From assembly GCF_012274265.1 (NCBI RefSeq), contig NZ_JAANYY010000002.1, positions 930,001 through 994,000 on the forward strand: a stretch of 64,000 nucleotides of DNA, read 5' to 3'. Origin of the DNA: Sphingopyxis microcysteis. Its GTDB lineage: Bacteria > Pseudomonadota > Alphaproteobacteria > Sphingomonadales > Sphingomonadaceae. Below the pieces are notes generated by a model. That model saw only the letters and a list, made by a program, of their open reading frames with translations, had not been told where the DNA came from and searched no databases. The position numbers and the translations under genes are program-made. Shown one piece after another: positions 26,532-37,557 of this stretch (position 1 is its first letter; every line of letters starts with the position of its first letter).

Positions 26532-27825
26532 GCCAAAGCCGCGCAAATCGCGCGCCATCGGCGGGATCAAGCCGCACGGTCAGCACATGGCCTTCCCCCT
26601 GCGGCTCGTCCGCAAGCACTTCACCGCGCGCGTAAAGCCATGCCGCAGCTTCGCCGTCCTGATAGCTCAGGTAAATCCGCTGGATCTTGTGGAGCGCGGT
26701 CAGCTGCGCCGCCATCAGCGTGCGCGCGTCTTCGACACCCTCGCCCGTTACGGCCGAGATGACCGCGACGTCAGAACGCCGCGCCGCCATCTCCTCGATC
26801 GCGGCGCGTCGCTCGTCGTCTGCGGTGTCGATCTTGTTCCAGATTTCGATCTGGGGGATCGGCGGTGGGGCATCCCCCTCCCCGTCGTCCTGCGGCCCGT
26901 TAACGCCCAGCGAGCTCAGGATCGCACAGACATCGTCATATTGGGCTTCGCTGTCGGGGTGGACGATGTCGCGGACGTGGACGATCAGGTCGGCAGTCGT
27001 GACCTCTTCGAGCGTCGCGCGGAAGGCCGCGACCAGTTCGGTCGGCAAGTCCGACACAAACCCCACGGTGTCGGACAGGATCGCCTTGTCGATCCCGGGC
27101 AGCCGGATTTCGCGCATTGTGGGGTCGAGGGTCGCGAACAACATGTCTTCCGCCATGACGTCACTTCCCGTCAAGCGATTGAAAAACGTCGATTTACCAG
27201 CGTTGGTATAGCCAACCAGCGCAACCACCGGCCATGGTGCGCGCTGCCGCTTGGATCGCTGGAGCTGGCGCGTGCGCCGCGCATCGTCGAGCGACCGGCG
27301 GATGCGGGCCATGCGGTTGCGGATCATCCGGCGGTCGGCTTCGATCTGCGTTTCGCCGGGACCGCCAAGGAAGCCAAAGCCGCCGCGCTGGCGTTCGAGA
27401 TGGGTCCAACTGCGCACCAGCCGCCCCGCCTGATAATCGAGGTGCGCGAGTTCGACCTGCAACCGCCCCTCGGCGGTTGCGGCGCGTTCGCCAAAGATTT
27501 CGAGGATCAGCCCGGTCCGGTCGATCACCTTGGTGCCAAAGGCCGTTTCCAGATTGCGCTGCTGGATCGGGCTGAGCGCGGCGTCGACCACGACCAGTTG
27601 GACGCCGTATTTCTCGATGTCGGGCGTAATCGCTTCGATCTGTCCGACGCCGAGCAAGGTCGCTGCGCGCGTCTGGCGCAGGCGCAAACTGTGGACGGCA
27701 ACGACGTCGAGCCCGATCGCGAGCGCAAGTCCCCGCGCCTCCTCAGCGCGCGCGTCGAGATCGCGCGCCAGCCGTTGGCTATGCCATTCGGGCACGACCA
27801 ACAGCGCGGCCGCGCCGCGGGTCAC
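26506..27825 (-). CDS. hflX: GTPase HflX
   Basis: A 439-residue ribosome-associated GTPase that splits stalled or heat-damaged 70S ribosomes. The N-terminal HflX domain has GVGQIEAI and LVVVDAALSPIQQRNLE; the glycine-rich linker is GGFGFLGGPGETQIEADRR. The G domain has G1 VGYTNAGKSTFFN, G3 DTVGFVSDLP and G4 NKID. It lies downstream of hfq, as in E. coli. The GTG at 27825 is the first conventional start, but the frame stays open into hfq and a few upstream codons (IIDSPEE) look coding, so the true start may be a non-standard codon overlapping the hfq stop. Confidence 0.95.
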   Translation of the reverse strand: MTRGAAALLVVPEWHSQRLARDLDARAEEARGLALAIGLDVVAVHSLRLRQTRAATLLGVGQIEAITPDIEKYGVQLVVVDAALSPIQQRNLETAFGTKVIDRTGLILEIFGERAATAEGRLQVELAHLDYQAGRLVRSWTHLERQRGGFGFLGGPGETQIEADRRMIRNRMARIRRSLDDARRTRQLQRSKRQRAPWPVVALVGYTNAGKSTFFNRLTGSDVMAEDMLFATLDPTMREIRLPGIDKAILSDTVGFVSDLPTELVAAFRATLEEVTTADLIVHVRDIVHPDSEAQYDDVCAILSSLGVNGPQDDGEGDAPPPIPQIEIWNKIDTADDERRAAIEEMAARRSDVAVISAVTGEGVEDARTLMAAQLTALHKIQRIYLSYQDGEAAAWLYARGEVLADEPQGEGHVLTVRLDPADGARFARLWPTDDAPTP

Positions 27826-27854
27826 CTCTTCCGGACTGTCGATAATCGAGGCGA

Positions 27855-28358
27855 TCAGGCGTCGTCCGCTTCGCCGTCACCCTCGCCGCTATCGGTCAGG
27901 TTGATCGGGCCGTTCGGCTGCACCGTCGAAATCGCGTGCTTGTACACGAGCTGCACCTGACGCTCGCGCTCGAGCAGCATGCAGAACAGATCGAATGCGA
28001 CGATATCGCCCTGCAGCATCACGCCATTGACCAGGAACATGGTCACCGATTCGTCGGATTTGCGCACCGCATTCAGGAATACGTCCTGCAAAGCCTTGCC
28101 CTTGCTCGCGGGCGCATCGCGCAAACTGGGTCCAAGCAACGACAGGTCAAAGTCGTGCGACGGCATCACTGTTGAGATCGCATGCTTATAGACAAGCTGC
28201 GACTGGCCGTCGCGGCGCAGCAGCAAGGAAAAATTGTCAAACCAGGTGATGATGCCCTGAAGCTTCACGCCCTTGACGAGGAACATCGTCACCGGCGTCT
28301 TGCTCTTGCGCAGGGCGTTGAGAAAAATATCCTGGAGATTCTGGCTCTTATCGGACAC
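27855..28358 (-). CDS. hfq: Double-length RNA chaperone Hfq (two Sm domains in one chain)
   Basis: The 167-residue product holds two complete Hfq domains where most bacteria have one of 70-100 residues. Copy 1 (about 7-67): [35 protein letters not shown]. Copy 2 (about 89-149): [35 protein letters not shown]. Both keep the YKH proximal-face motif. The distal-face Lys of GIKLQG is kept in copy 1 and is Met in copy 2. An acidic tail ends the chain. Hfq pairs small RNAs with messages; a ring of three such chains would give six Sm units. It starts at GTG 28358 with AGGAGG upstream, next to ntrX. Confidence 0.95.
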   Translation of the reverse strand: MSDKSQNLQDIFLNALRKSKTPVTMFLVKGVKLQGIITWFDNFSLLLRRDGQSQLVYKHAISTVMPSHDFDLSLLGPSLRDAPASKGKALQDVFLNAVRKSDESVTMFLVNGVMLQGDIVAFDLFCMLLERERQVQLVYKHAISTVQPNGPINLTDSGEGDGEADDA

Positions 28359-28474
28359 ATTTGCCTCCTGTTTTTGGCGGTACGACCGCGGGTATGCTCC
28401 GGTTTTCCGGCTTTAAGACCTTCTTCTTGCTGTCAATATGCGGCAAAGCCTGCCTCAGGTCTAGCGCAAAGCCT

Positions 28475-29854
28475 TTACCCCTCGCCGTCCGAACTCTCGG
28501 TGAGCCCCAAAAGTTTCAGTTTGCGGTGCAGTGCCGACCTTTCCATGCCGATAAAGGTCGCGGTGCGCGAAATATTGCCCGAAAACCGATTGATCTGGAT
28601 CCGCAGATATTCGCGCTCGAAATTCTCGCGCGCTTCTTTCAGCGGGATCGCGGTGATCGATTCCGAATTGGGCAGGATGTCGGTGCCGCCGCGCACCAGC
28701 TCGCCGGGCAGCATGTCGGCGTCGATGCGCGCCAGCCGGTCGCTCGGCGCCAGAATCATCACGCGTTCAATGACATTGCGCAGCTCGCGGACATTGCCCG
28801 GCCATTCATGCGCCTGCAACGCCGCCATCGCTTCCGAACTGATCTCGGGCGGCGGCACGCGGCGGTCGGCGGCGTAGCGGCGGATATAATGGTCGCACAG
28901 GCTGGCAATGTCGTCACGCCGTTCGCGCAGCGGCGGGATATGCACCGGCACGACGTTGAGCCGGTAATAGAGATCCTCGCGAAAGCGGCTCTCGGCGATT
29001 TCGGTCATCAGGTCGCGCGCCGATCCGGAAATGATCCGCACATCGACGCGGATCATCGTGCGGCCGCCCACGCGCGTAAAGCTCTGGTCGGTCAAGACGC
29101 GCAGGATCTTGCCCTGCGTCGTCAGCGGCATGTCAGCGACCTCGTCGAGGAACAAGGTTCCGCCATGCGCCTGTTCGAGCAACCCGACACGGATCGCCCC
29201 GTCGTCGCCTTCGGCGCCGAACAATTCGGTTTCGACGGTCTCCGGATCCATGCGCGCCGATGAAATGACCCGGAACGGCGCATTGTGGCGGCCGCTCCAC
29301 CCGTGCAGCACACGCGCGGCGACTTCTTTCCCGACCCCTGCCGCGCCGGTGATCAGCACCCGGCTGCCGGTGCCCGCCACGCGCTTCAGCGTCGCGCGGA
29401 CATTGTTGATCGCCGCGCTGGTTCCGGTGAGCTCGTCCGACGGCCCCGCCTTTTCGCGCAGCTGCTCATATTCGAACTTCAGCCGTTCGCTCTCGGTCGC
29501 GCGCGCGACCAGATGGAGCAAACGCGAGGCTTCGAACGGCTTTTCGATGAAATCATAGGCGCCGCGGCGAATGGCTGCGACGGCGGTGTCGAGCCCGCCA
29601 TGGCCCGAAATGACGATGATCGGCAGCGTCGGGTCGAAATCCTTGATCGCCTCGACCAGGCCCAGGCCGTCGAGCCGCGAGCCCTGCAACCATACGTCGA
29701 TCAGCGCGAGCGACGGTCGCCGCTGGCGGATCGCTTCGAGAGCGGAGTCGCTGTCCGAGGCGATGCGCGCCTCATAACCTTCGTCTTCCATGACGCCGGC
29801 GACCAGATCACAAATGTCGCGCTCGTCGTCGACGATCAGAATATCAAGCGCCAT
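28475..29854 (-). CDS. ntrX: Nitrogen-regulation response regulator NtrX
   Basis: A 459-residue NtrC-like regulator. The receiver domain (1-120) has LIVDDERDICDL and the phospho-Asp in ALIDVWLQG. The AAA+ domain has Walker A GAAGVGKEV and Walker [14 protein letters not shown]. The region where sigma-54 activators carry GAFTGA instead reads GAEGDDGAIRVG, so this protein is unlikely to open sigma-54 promoters and may act with another sigma factor, as described for other alphaproteobacterial NtrX. A Fis-type helix-turn-helix closes the chain (ISRTATFIGMERSALHRKLKLLG). It overlaps ntrY by 11 bases. Confidence 0.94.
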   Translation of the reverse strand: MALDILIVDDERDICDLVAGVMEDEGYEARIASDSDSALEAIRQRRPSLALIDVWLQGSRLDGLGLVEAIKDFDPTLPIIVISGHGGLDTAVAAIRRGAYDFIEKPFEASRLLHLVARATESERLKFEYEQLREKAGPSDELTGTSAAINNVRATLKRVAGTGSRVLITGAAGVGKEVAARVLHGWSGRHNAPFRVISSARMDPETVETELFGAEGDDGAIRVGLLEQAHGGTLFLDEVADMPLTTQGKILRVLTDQSFTRVGGRTMIRVDVRIISGSARDLMTEIAESRFREDLYYRLNVVPVHIPPLRERRDDIASLCDHYIRRYAADRRVPPPEISSEAMAALQAHEWPGNVRELRNVIERVMILAPSDRLARIDADMLPGELVRGGTDILPNSESITAIPLKEARENFEREYLRIQINRFSGNISRTATFIGMERSALHRKLKLLGLTESSDGEG

Positions 29855-32144
29855 GTTCTTCTCTGTCCTGTCGGTTGCGGATCCGCCCCGGGACCGATTC
29901 TGCGTACCCCATGCTTGTTTCTTCGCCCTTGCCTTCCAATCCGCGCAGCCGGTCGGGATGGAGCGTCAGCGTGACGCACGTCCCCTGCCCTGCCGGATTG
30001 TCGGAAAATTCCAGTTCGCCATAATGTTGCTCGACGATCTTCTTAACGATGGCGAGCCCCAGCCCGGTCCCGCCCTGGCGGGTCGTCATATAGGGCTCGG
30101 CAATTGCTTCGCGGGCCTGCGGCAGCCCTATGCCGTCGTCCGATATCCGAATGATCAATTCACCGCGCGGCCCCATGTCAAGCGCCGCGTCGACATGTCC
30201 GCTTGGGGTCGAATCGGAGCTTTTTAGCCGTTCTTCAATGGCTTCTACCGCATTCTTGACAATATTTGTCATTGCCTGCGACAACAGGCGGCGGTCGCAA
30301 ACCAGCGGCTCGATCTCGTCCGCGGTTTGGATCGTAAACGTGATCTCGGGCTTCGCGACCTCGAACAGAAAGACCGACTGGCGCAAAATATCGCGGACGT
30401 CCTCGACCCCGAAGGTCGGCTTGGGCATGCGGGCGAAGCTCGAAAACTCGTCGACCATCCGCCGCATGTCGTGAACCTGGCGGATCACCGTATCGGTCAA
30501 CTTTTTGAAGGTAGCGCTGTCGCCTTCGACCTTGTCGCCGAAGCGGCGCTGGAGCCGTTCGGCGGCGAGCTGGATGGGGGTGAGCGGGTTCTTGATCTCG
30601 TGCGCGATGCGCCGTGCAACGTCGGACCAGGCGGCGCGGCGCTGATCGAGCAATTGCTGGGTAATATCTTCAAAACTAAGGACAAAGCCGTCGCCCTGCG
30701 CAACCGCCTTGGCGGCCAGCGTCGCGGGCTCGGCATCGGGACGGGCGAGTTGCACGATCGCCTCATGTTCGTCGCCGGTCAGCAATTGCGCCAATTCGGG
30801 CGCGACCTCGGCCAAAGGCCGTCCGGTCAAACAGTCGGTCGACTGACAGATCAGACGTTCCGCAGCGGCGTTGGCGAGCTGGATCCGGTGGTCGGCATCG
30901 ACCGAAATCACCGCCGACGACACTCCGCTGAGCACCGCTTCGATGAAGCTGCGGCGCGCCTCGAGCTGTTCGTTGACGCTAACCAGAGCGCCGGTCTGGC
31001 CTTCCAACTGTTCGGTCATGCGGTTGAAGGCGCGGGTCAGCACCGAAATCTCGTCATCGCGTGCAGGCGGCGTCACACGAACCGACAGATCGCCCCCCGC
31101 CGCCGTGCGCGTCGCGCCGATGAGCGTACCGAGCGGGCGGACGATGCGGTCCGCGACGACGATTGCGGCGATGACCGCCAACGCGAGGAGGAGCAACGAA
31201 CCGAGGTAAAGGGCGCCGTTGAACTGCAGCTGCAAGAGCTGCGAGCGCTCGAACAAGCCGTTATAGTCTGCCAACACCGTGCTGGCGCGTTCCGACTGTT
31301 GAAAACCGGGTACATTCGCATCACGCGATGCGTACACAAATGCGCCGTCTCGACCAGGGAGACGCGCTGCGGCCTCCACCCGATCAGCCTGCCGGACGAC
31401 AACGACGTCTTCACCCGCCGAGAGCCTGTTCCTCATCGTCGGCGTCAATCGACTCTCGGCCACGCGATCGTCAGGGCTGACCGCCGCGGCGGTGCGCGCC
31501 ACGCCATCTTTTCCAATTTCGATAATGGCTGACTCGTTGAGGCTTCGGACCACAACTTGCTGGAAATAATAGTTTGAGAAATCGGGATCATCGATCCGCA
31601 CCCGCGTCAGAAGATTGCCGAGATCCTCAGCCATTTTTGCCGTGTTCGCGCCAACCTCACGCTGATTTTCCTGATAATATCCCTCGGCGAGGTTCGCCGC
31701 ATTCTCAAACATGCCGCGTGAGCGATCCGAGAACCAGAAATCGACGCCGAACTGGAAAAGTAGCGACGCGAAAATCACGACAAGCAATGTCGGCGTAGCC
31801 GCGATCAGCGAAAACAAGGCCACGAGCCGGACGTGCAGGCGGCCATTGCCCCCCTCCATCGATCGCACCGCGCGCGCCCGCGCGATGCGGCTGCCAATCA
31901 GCACGATCAGCGCCATCGCGGGCACCAGATTGGCGACCATGATCGCCGCGACCAGCGCCGGCGTCAGCAGCCGTTCGCTCTGCGCGTCGCCGGTGACGAA
32001 GACATAGGTCGCGATGCCGATGCTGACGATCAGCGCCAGCGTGTAATATTCGGGCGCGGCGAAGCGCCAGAAGCCCGAGCGCGCTTCCTCCTCCGCGAGA
32101 TCATGATCGTGAGTCAGGGGTGCCGCATGCGCCATTGTTGCCAT
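29844..32144 (-). CDS. ntrY: Nitrogen-regulation sensor histidine kinase NtrY
   Basis: A roughly 766-residue membrane kinase. Three N-terminal membrane segments precede a periplasmic sensor (about 130-300), followed by another membrane segment (LYLGSLLLLALAVIAAIVVA), a HAMP domain (RIVRPLGTLIGATRTAAGGD), a PAS domain (VLSGVSSAVISVDADHRIQLAN), the HisKA box with phospho-His ([21 protein letters not shown]) and a full HATPase (MTNIVKNAVEAIEE; ISDDGIGLP; GGTGLGLAIVKKI). The partner is NtrX. The gene encoding the periplasmic sensor (about 31250-31700) is poorer in GC than its flanks in places. ATGs at 32144, 32165 and 32174 are all possible starts; none has a clear ribosome site. Confidence 0.93.
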   Translation of the reverse strand: MATMAHAAPLTHDHDLAEEEARSGFWRFAAPEYYTLALIVSIGIATYVFVTGDAQSERLLTPALVAAIMVANLVPAMALIVLIGSRIARARAVRSMEGGNGRLHVRLVALFSLIAATPTLLVVIFASLLFQFGVDFWFSDRSRGMFENAANLAEGYYQENQREVGANTAKMAEDLGNLLTRVRIDDPDFSNYYFQQVVVRSLNESAIIEIGKDGVARTAAAVSPDDRVAESRLTPTMRNRLSAGEDVVVVRQADRVEAAARLPGRDGAFVYASRDANVPGFQQSERASTVLADYNGLFERSQLLQLQFNGALYLGSLLLLALAVIAAIVVADRIVRPLGTLIGATRTAAGGDLSVRVTPPARDDEISVLTRAFNRMTEQLEGQTGALVSVNEQLEARRSFIEAVLSGVSSAVISVDADHRIQLANAAAERLICQSTDCLTGRPLAEVAPELAQLLTGDEHEAIVQLARPDAEPATLAAKAVAQGDGFVLSFEDITQQLLDQRRAAWSDVARRIAHEIKNPLTPIQLAAERLQRRFGDKVEGDSATFKKLTDTVIRQVHDMRRMVDEFSSFARMPKPTFGVEDVRDILRQSVFLFEVAKPEITFTIQTADEIEPLVCDRRLLSQAMTNIVKNAVEAIEERLKSSDSTPSGHVDAALDMGPRGELIIRISDDGIGLPQAREAIAEPYMTTRQGGTGLGLAIVKKIVEQHYGELEFSDNPAGQGTCVTLTLHPDRLRGLEGKGEETSMGYAESVPGRIRNRQDREEHGA

Positions 32145-32228
32145 GCTACGACAAACCTGTTGCATAGAAAACACACAAACTGCGCTCGGGCAGGCTGAAT
32201 GACGCTATTATGAACTAGTTCGGCGCCA

Positions 32229-33634
<1,406 letters not shown>

Positions 33635-33638
<4 letters not shown>

Positions 33639-34726
33639 GCAGGGCGGGCCTTTTGCGCGACCGGCAAATGAACGCGAAAGCGCGTCCAGTCGCCGTCGCG
33701 CATGTGCTGGACGGTGCCGCCCATATCGCGCGCCAATTTGGCCACGAGCGCGAGCCCCAGCCCCCGCCCCTCGCGCTTCGTCGTCACGAACGGATCGAAC
33801 AGGTCGCCGCGAATATCGGCTGGAACCCCCGGGCCATTGTCGCTGACGCTGACCTCGATCGGCAGTGCGATGCGTCCGCGCCCGTCGCCATTGTCGATCG
33901 ACAGCCCGTGACGATAGGCGGTGGCGATCCGCACCACGCCGTCGTCGCGCCCACCCAGCGCTTCGCAGCCATTGGTGACCAGGTTGAGCAATATCTGCAC
34001 CATGGCGTCATGGTTGCCGTGCACCAGCGGCAAGGACGGGTCGAAATCCTCGGCAAAGCGCACGCCCGGAAACTGGCGCGCGCGCGCGGTTTCCATCGCC
34101 TGGTGGATCGGCTGGTACAGGTTGATCGCGGCGCAGGCGATCGGCTGCCCGCGCGAAAAATGCTCCATCTGATCGATCAGCGTCGCGATCCGGTCGACTT
34201 CGGCGCAGATCAGCGTCGTAAAGCGTTCGCCGCTGGCGTCGGTCTTGCGCGCCAGCAATTGCGCCGCGCCCTTTATCCCCGCGAGCGGATTCTTGATTTC
34301 GTGCGCCAGCATCGATGCAGCGCCGCCGGCGGCGCGTCCCGACCGTCCAATCGCGCCGCCCATCAGTTCGGCATCGCTGTGGGCCGGAATCAGCGCCAGG
34401 ATGCGGTGGCCGCTCTGGCCATAAGGCACCATCTGCATGTCGACATAAATCGCCTTGCGCCCACCCACCGAAATTTCGGCGCGATGCGCGAACAGCGCCG
34501 ACGTCGCGGCGTCGCTCATTCGCTGGCGATAGCTGCGGTCCATGTCGATCACGTCATAGACCACGCGGCCGACCATCGCCGACCGGCTCATATTGCACAT
34601 TTGCTCGGCGGCGGCGTTGACGAACAGAACGACGGCACCCTTGTCGATCAGCAGGGTGGGAACGGGGTGCGAGTGGATCAGCTCGTCATGGTCGAAACGC
34701 GGGATGCTCGACGTGAGCGTGGTCAC
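33635..34726 (-). CDS. ntrB: Nitrogen-regulation sensor kinase NR(II), NtrB
   Basis: A 363-residue cytosolic kinase/phosphatase. The N-terminal PAS domain ([20 protein letters not shown]) is followed by the HisKA box [23 protein letters not shown] with the phospho-His, then the HATPase domain ([54 protein letters not shown]). In related bacteria its activity is set by PII protein according to glutamine status. Its GTG start overlaps the dusB stop (GTGA) and its end overlaps ntrC (ATGA), so dusB-ntrB-ntrC are translationally coupled. Confidence 0.95.
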
Positions 34727-35721
34727 GCGGCGGCCTTGGTCAGGAAAGGCGCATAGAAGCGTTCGAGCGCGTCGAGCACGTCACGGCTGCTCGGGATCTG
34801 GTTGACCATGTTGCGAAACTCGGCCGATCCGTGCAGCCCCTTGACGTACCAGCCGAGGTGCTTGCGCGCCATATTGACCCCGGTGATCTCGCCATAATGG
34901 TCGATCATCGCGCGGTAGTGCGATGTAATGACGTCATATTGTTCGTCGATGCCGGGGTCGGGACGCTCGCCCTCGCCGCGCAGCGCCGCCATCACCTGAC
35001 CCAGCAGCCACGGGCGACCATAGGCGCCGCGACCGATCATCACCCCGTCGGCGCCGCTTTGCGCCAGCGCCGTCCTGGCGTCATCGGCCGAGCAGATGTC
35101 GCCATTGACGATAACCGGGATCGACACCGCATCCTTGACTGAGCGGACAAAAGCCCAGTCGGCCTCGCCGCGATACATCTGGTTGCGGGTGCGGCCGTGC
35201 ACCGTCACCAGCTTGGCGCCCAGATCCTCGGCAATATGCGCCAGTTCGGGCGCGTTCAGGCTGTCGTGGCACCACCCCATGCGCATCTTGACCGTCACCG
35301 GGACCGACACCGCCTTCACGCAACTGTCGATCAGCGCCGCAGCGAGCTTCAGGTCGCGCATCAGCGCCGATCCGGCATCGCCGTTGGTGACCTTGCGCAC
35401 CGGACAGCCCATGTTGATGTCGATGATCGACGCGCCGCGGTCCTCGTTGAGCTTCGCCGCCTCGCCCATTTCATAGGGGGTGCACCCGACAAGCTGCATC
35501 GAAACCGGCTCTTCGACCGGATCCCAGGCGGCTTTCTGGATCGACTGGCGCGTTTCGCGGATCGCGGCCTGACTCGCGATCATCTCGGTGACGTTGAGCC
35601 CCGAACCATAATAGCGCACCAGCTTGCGGAACGGCAGGTCGGTGACGCCCGTCATCGGCGCAAGGATCACGGGATCCGCGATGGTGATGTTGCCGATCTG
35701 GATGGGCCGCAGCGGCGCCAT
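34723..35721 (-). CDS. dusB: tRNA-dihydrouridine synthase (NifR3/DusB)
   Basis: A 332-residue FMN enzyme that reduces uridines in tRNA D-loops using NADPH. Seen: the TIM-barrel start [28 protein letters not shown], the phosphate/FMN region [12 protein letters not shown], the catalytic-Cys loop [46 protein letters not shown], and the FMN phosphate-binding [16 protein letters not shown]. The gene is the classic nifR3, the first gene of the ntr operon in alphaproteobacteria. It diverges from ispDF over 95 bases, where the operon promoter should lie. Confidence 0.95.
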   Translation of the reverse strand: MAPLRPIQIGNITIADPVILAPMTGVTDLPFRKLVRYYGSGLNVTEMIASQAAIRETRQSIQKAAWDPVEEPVSMQLVGCTPYEMGEAAKLNEDRGASIIDINMGCPVRKVTNGDAGSALMRDLKLAAALIDSCVKAVSVPVTVKMRMGWCHDSLNAPELAHIAEDLGAKLVTVHGRTRNQMYRGEADWAFVRSVKDAVSIPVIVNGDICSADDARTALAQSGADGVMIGRGAYGRPWLLGQVMAALRGEGERPDPGIDEQYDVITSHYRAMIDHYGEITGVNMARKHLGWYVKGLHGSAEFRNMVNQIPSSRDVLDALERFYAPFLTKAAA

Positions 35722-35816
35722 GGCGGGAGCTTTCTCGAAATTGCCTAAAATTTGAGCAGCCCGTACACGCTAAGCCGCTTTCCCGCAAGCCGCCGCTGCG
35801 CTAACCGGCGCGCAAC

Positions 35817-36995
35817 ATGACTGAGTCCGCTCCCTTCGCCACGCCGCGCGCGATGGCCATATTGCTCGCGGGCGGTCGAGGGAGCCGCGCCGGTTTCGTG
35901 ATCCCCAAGCAGCTTGCGATGCTCGGCGACAGGCCGGTCTTGCGCTGGAGCCTCGACGCCCTTGCTGACCACCCTGCAATCGCTGGCGGCGTTGTCGTGG
36001 GCAATGATGACGTCATGGCGGCGCTTGGTACGCTGCCGGATGGCTGGATTTCCGCCGATCCCGGAGAAGAACGGCAACAATCGGTCGCCAGCGCGCTGGC
36101 CGCGATGGCCCACTGCGACGACGCGGTGCGGGTGCTGGTTCACGACGCGGCGCGGCCCGGCGTGACCGCCGACGTCATCGATCGGCTGCTTGCGGCGCTC
36201 GATGTCGCCAACGCTGCAATTCCGACGCTGCCGGTTCCCGATACCCTCGTCGAGCACGCGGGGGGCAAAGCTGGTGACGTCGTCGATCGCGCCGCGCTGG
36301 CGCGCGTTCAGACCCCGCAGGCGTTTCATCTTGGGACATTGCGCCGCGCCCACGTCGCAACGGTCGAGGCGGCGGCGACCGATGATGCGCAGTTGGTGCG
36401 GCGCCTGGGGCTTTCCGTCGCAACCGTCGCGGGCGACGCGCGGCTCCACAAACTGACTTATGCCGAAGATATGGCAATCCTGTCGGGATTGTTGGGGATT
36501 GAGACCATGACACGAACCGCCGTCGGAATGGGATATGACGTCCACCGGCTTGTTGCCGGTAAGCCGCTGTGGATCGGCGGCATAGAAATCGCGCATAGTC
36601 ATGGGCTTGAAGGCCATAGTGACGCCGATGTCGGACTTCATGCGTTGACCGATGCGATCCTCGGCGCGCTCGGCGACGGCGACATCGGCGATCATTTCCC
36701 GCCCAGCGATCCGCAATGGCGCGGCGCCGCCTCGCACCGCTTCCTGTCCTTTGCCGCGGCGCGCGTTGCGGCGCGTTCGGGCCGGATTGACCATGTCGAT
36801 CTCACCATCATCGCCGAAGCGCCGAAGATTGGCCCGCACCGCGCCGCGATGCGCGCGCGGATTGCCGAAATCCTTGCGATTCCGGTCGAACGGGTTAGTG
36901 CGAAGGCAACAACGACAGAGCGGCTGGGGTTCACCGGTCGCCGCGAAGGGATAGCTGCCCAAGCCGTCGCGACCCTGCGACTTCCGGAGAATTGA
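35817..36995 (+). CDS. ispDF: Bifunctional IspD/IspF isoprenoid biosynthesis enzyme
   Basis: A 392-residue fusion of two MEP-pathway enzymes. Residues about 1-225 are IspD (2-C-methyl-D-erythritol 4-phosphate cytidylyltransferase): AILLAGGRGSRAG and PKQLAML for CTP binding, VLVHDAARPGVTADVIDRLL, and ARVQTPQAF. Residues about 233-392 are IspF (MEcPP synthase): GMGYDVHRL with the D-x-H zinc ligands, HSHGLEGHSDADVGLHALTDAILGALGDGDIGDHFP, and ATTTERLGFTGRREGIAAQA. IspE, which acts between them, is elsewhere. Such fusions are common in alpha- and epsilonproteobacteria. pncC follows 4 bases later. Confidence 0.97.
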   Translation: MTESAPFATPRAMAILLAGGRGSRAGFVIPKQLAMLGDRPVLRWSLDALADHPAIAGGVVVGNDDVMAALGTLPDGWISADPGEERQQSVASALAAMAHCDDAVRVLVHDAARPGVTADVIDRLLAALDVANAAIPTLPVPDTLVEHAGGKAGDVVDRAALARVQTPQAFHLGTLRRAHVATVEAAATDDAQLVRRLGLSVATVAGDARLHKLTYAEDMAILSGLLGIETMTRTAVGMGYDVHRLVAGKPLWIGGIEIAHSHGLEGHSDADVGLHALTDAILGALGDGDIGDHFPPSDPQWRGAASHRFLSFAAARVAARSGRIDHVDLTIIAEAPKIGPHRAAMRARIAEILAIPVERVSAKATTTERLGFTGRREGIAAQAVATLRLPEN

Positions 36996-36999
36996 TACC

Positions 37000-37557
37000 G
37001 TGTTGCCAGACCCTGAATCGCGCCTTTTCGCGCGCGACGAGCTCGCGACCAGCGTGCTCGCCAACAATCGCGCGGCGGGGCGCAAGGTGGCGGTGGCCGA
37101 AAGCTGCACCGGCGGCATGGTCAGCGCCGCGCTGACCGACATCGCGGGCAGTTCGGACGTGTTTTCTGCCGGCTTCATCACCTATTCGGGCCATGCCAAG
37201 CAAAGCCAGCTCGACGTCAGCAGCGAAATCCTCGAAACCTTCGGCGAAGTGTCGCTGGCGACGGCGTGGGCGATGGCGAGCGGCGCGCTCGCCAATAGCG
37301 ACGCCGATATTGCCGTAGCGATCACCGGAATTGCCGGCCCGGGCGGCGGATCGGAAAAGAAGCCCGTCGGGCTGGTCGTTTTCGCCCGCGCGCTGCGCGG
37401 TCAGGATCCCGACGATTATTTCACCCAGCGGGTACAGTTCGAATCGACCGACCGCGCCGCGATCCGCCATGCGGCCACGCTGTTCGCGCTCGACCTGCTT
37501 CAGCCCGAAAGGGACGCGCTGCGCCCGTCGGAGGACATCGCCCTCCCCGCGCCGTAA
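37000..37557 (+). CDS. pncC: CinA-family nicotinamide-nucleotide amidohydrolase
   Basis: A 185-residue stand-alone CinA C-terminal domain, which hydrolyses NMN to NaMN and ammonia in NAD recycling. Seen: VAVAESCTGGMVSAALTDIAGSSDVFSAGFITYSG with the catalytic Ser region, then VSLATAWAMASGAL, VAITGIAGPGGGSEKKPVGLV and AAIRHAATLFALDLL. The N-terminal MoCF-like domain of full CinA is absent. Start GTG 37000 with GGAG upstream; TTG 37003 is an alternative. The last 58 bases overlap the convergent START-domain gene. Confidence 0.92.
   Translation: MLPDPESRLFARDELATSVLANNRAAGRKVAVAESCTGGMVSAALTDIAGSSDVFSAGFITYSGHAKQSQLDVSSEILETFGEVSLATAWAMASGALANSDADIAVAITGIAGPGGGSEKKPVGLVVFARALRGQDPDDYFTQRVQFESTDRAAIRHAATLFALDLLQPERDALRPSEDIALPAP

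Noticed and set aside
25816..27960. 714-codon plus-strand frame over mazG, hflX and the end of hfq
   Set aside because: Crosses three recognised genes in other frames and shows no conserved domain.
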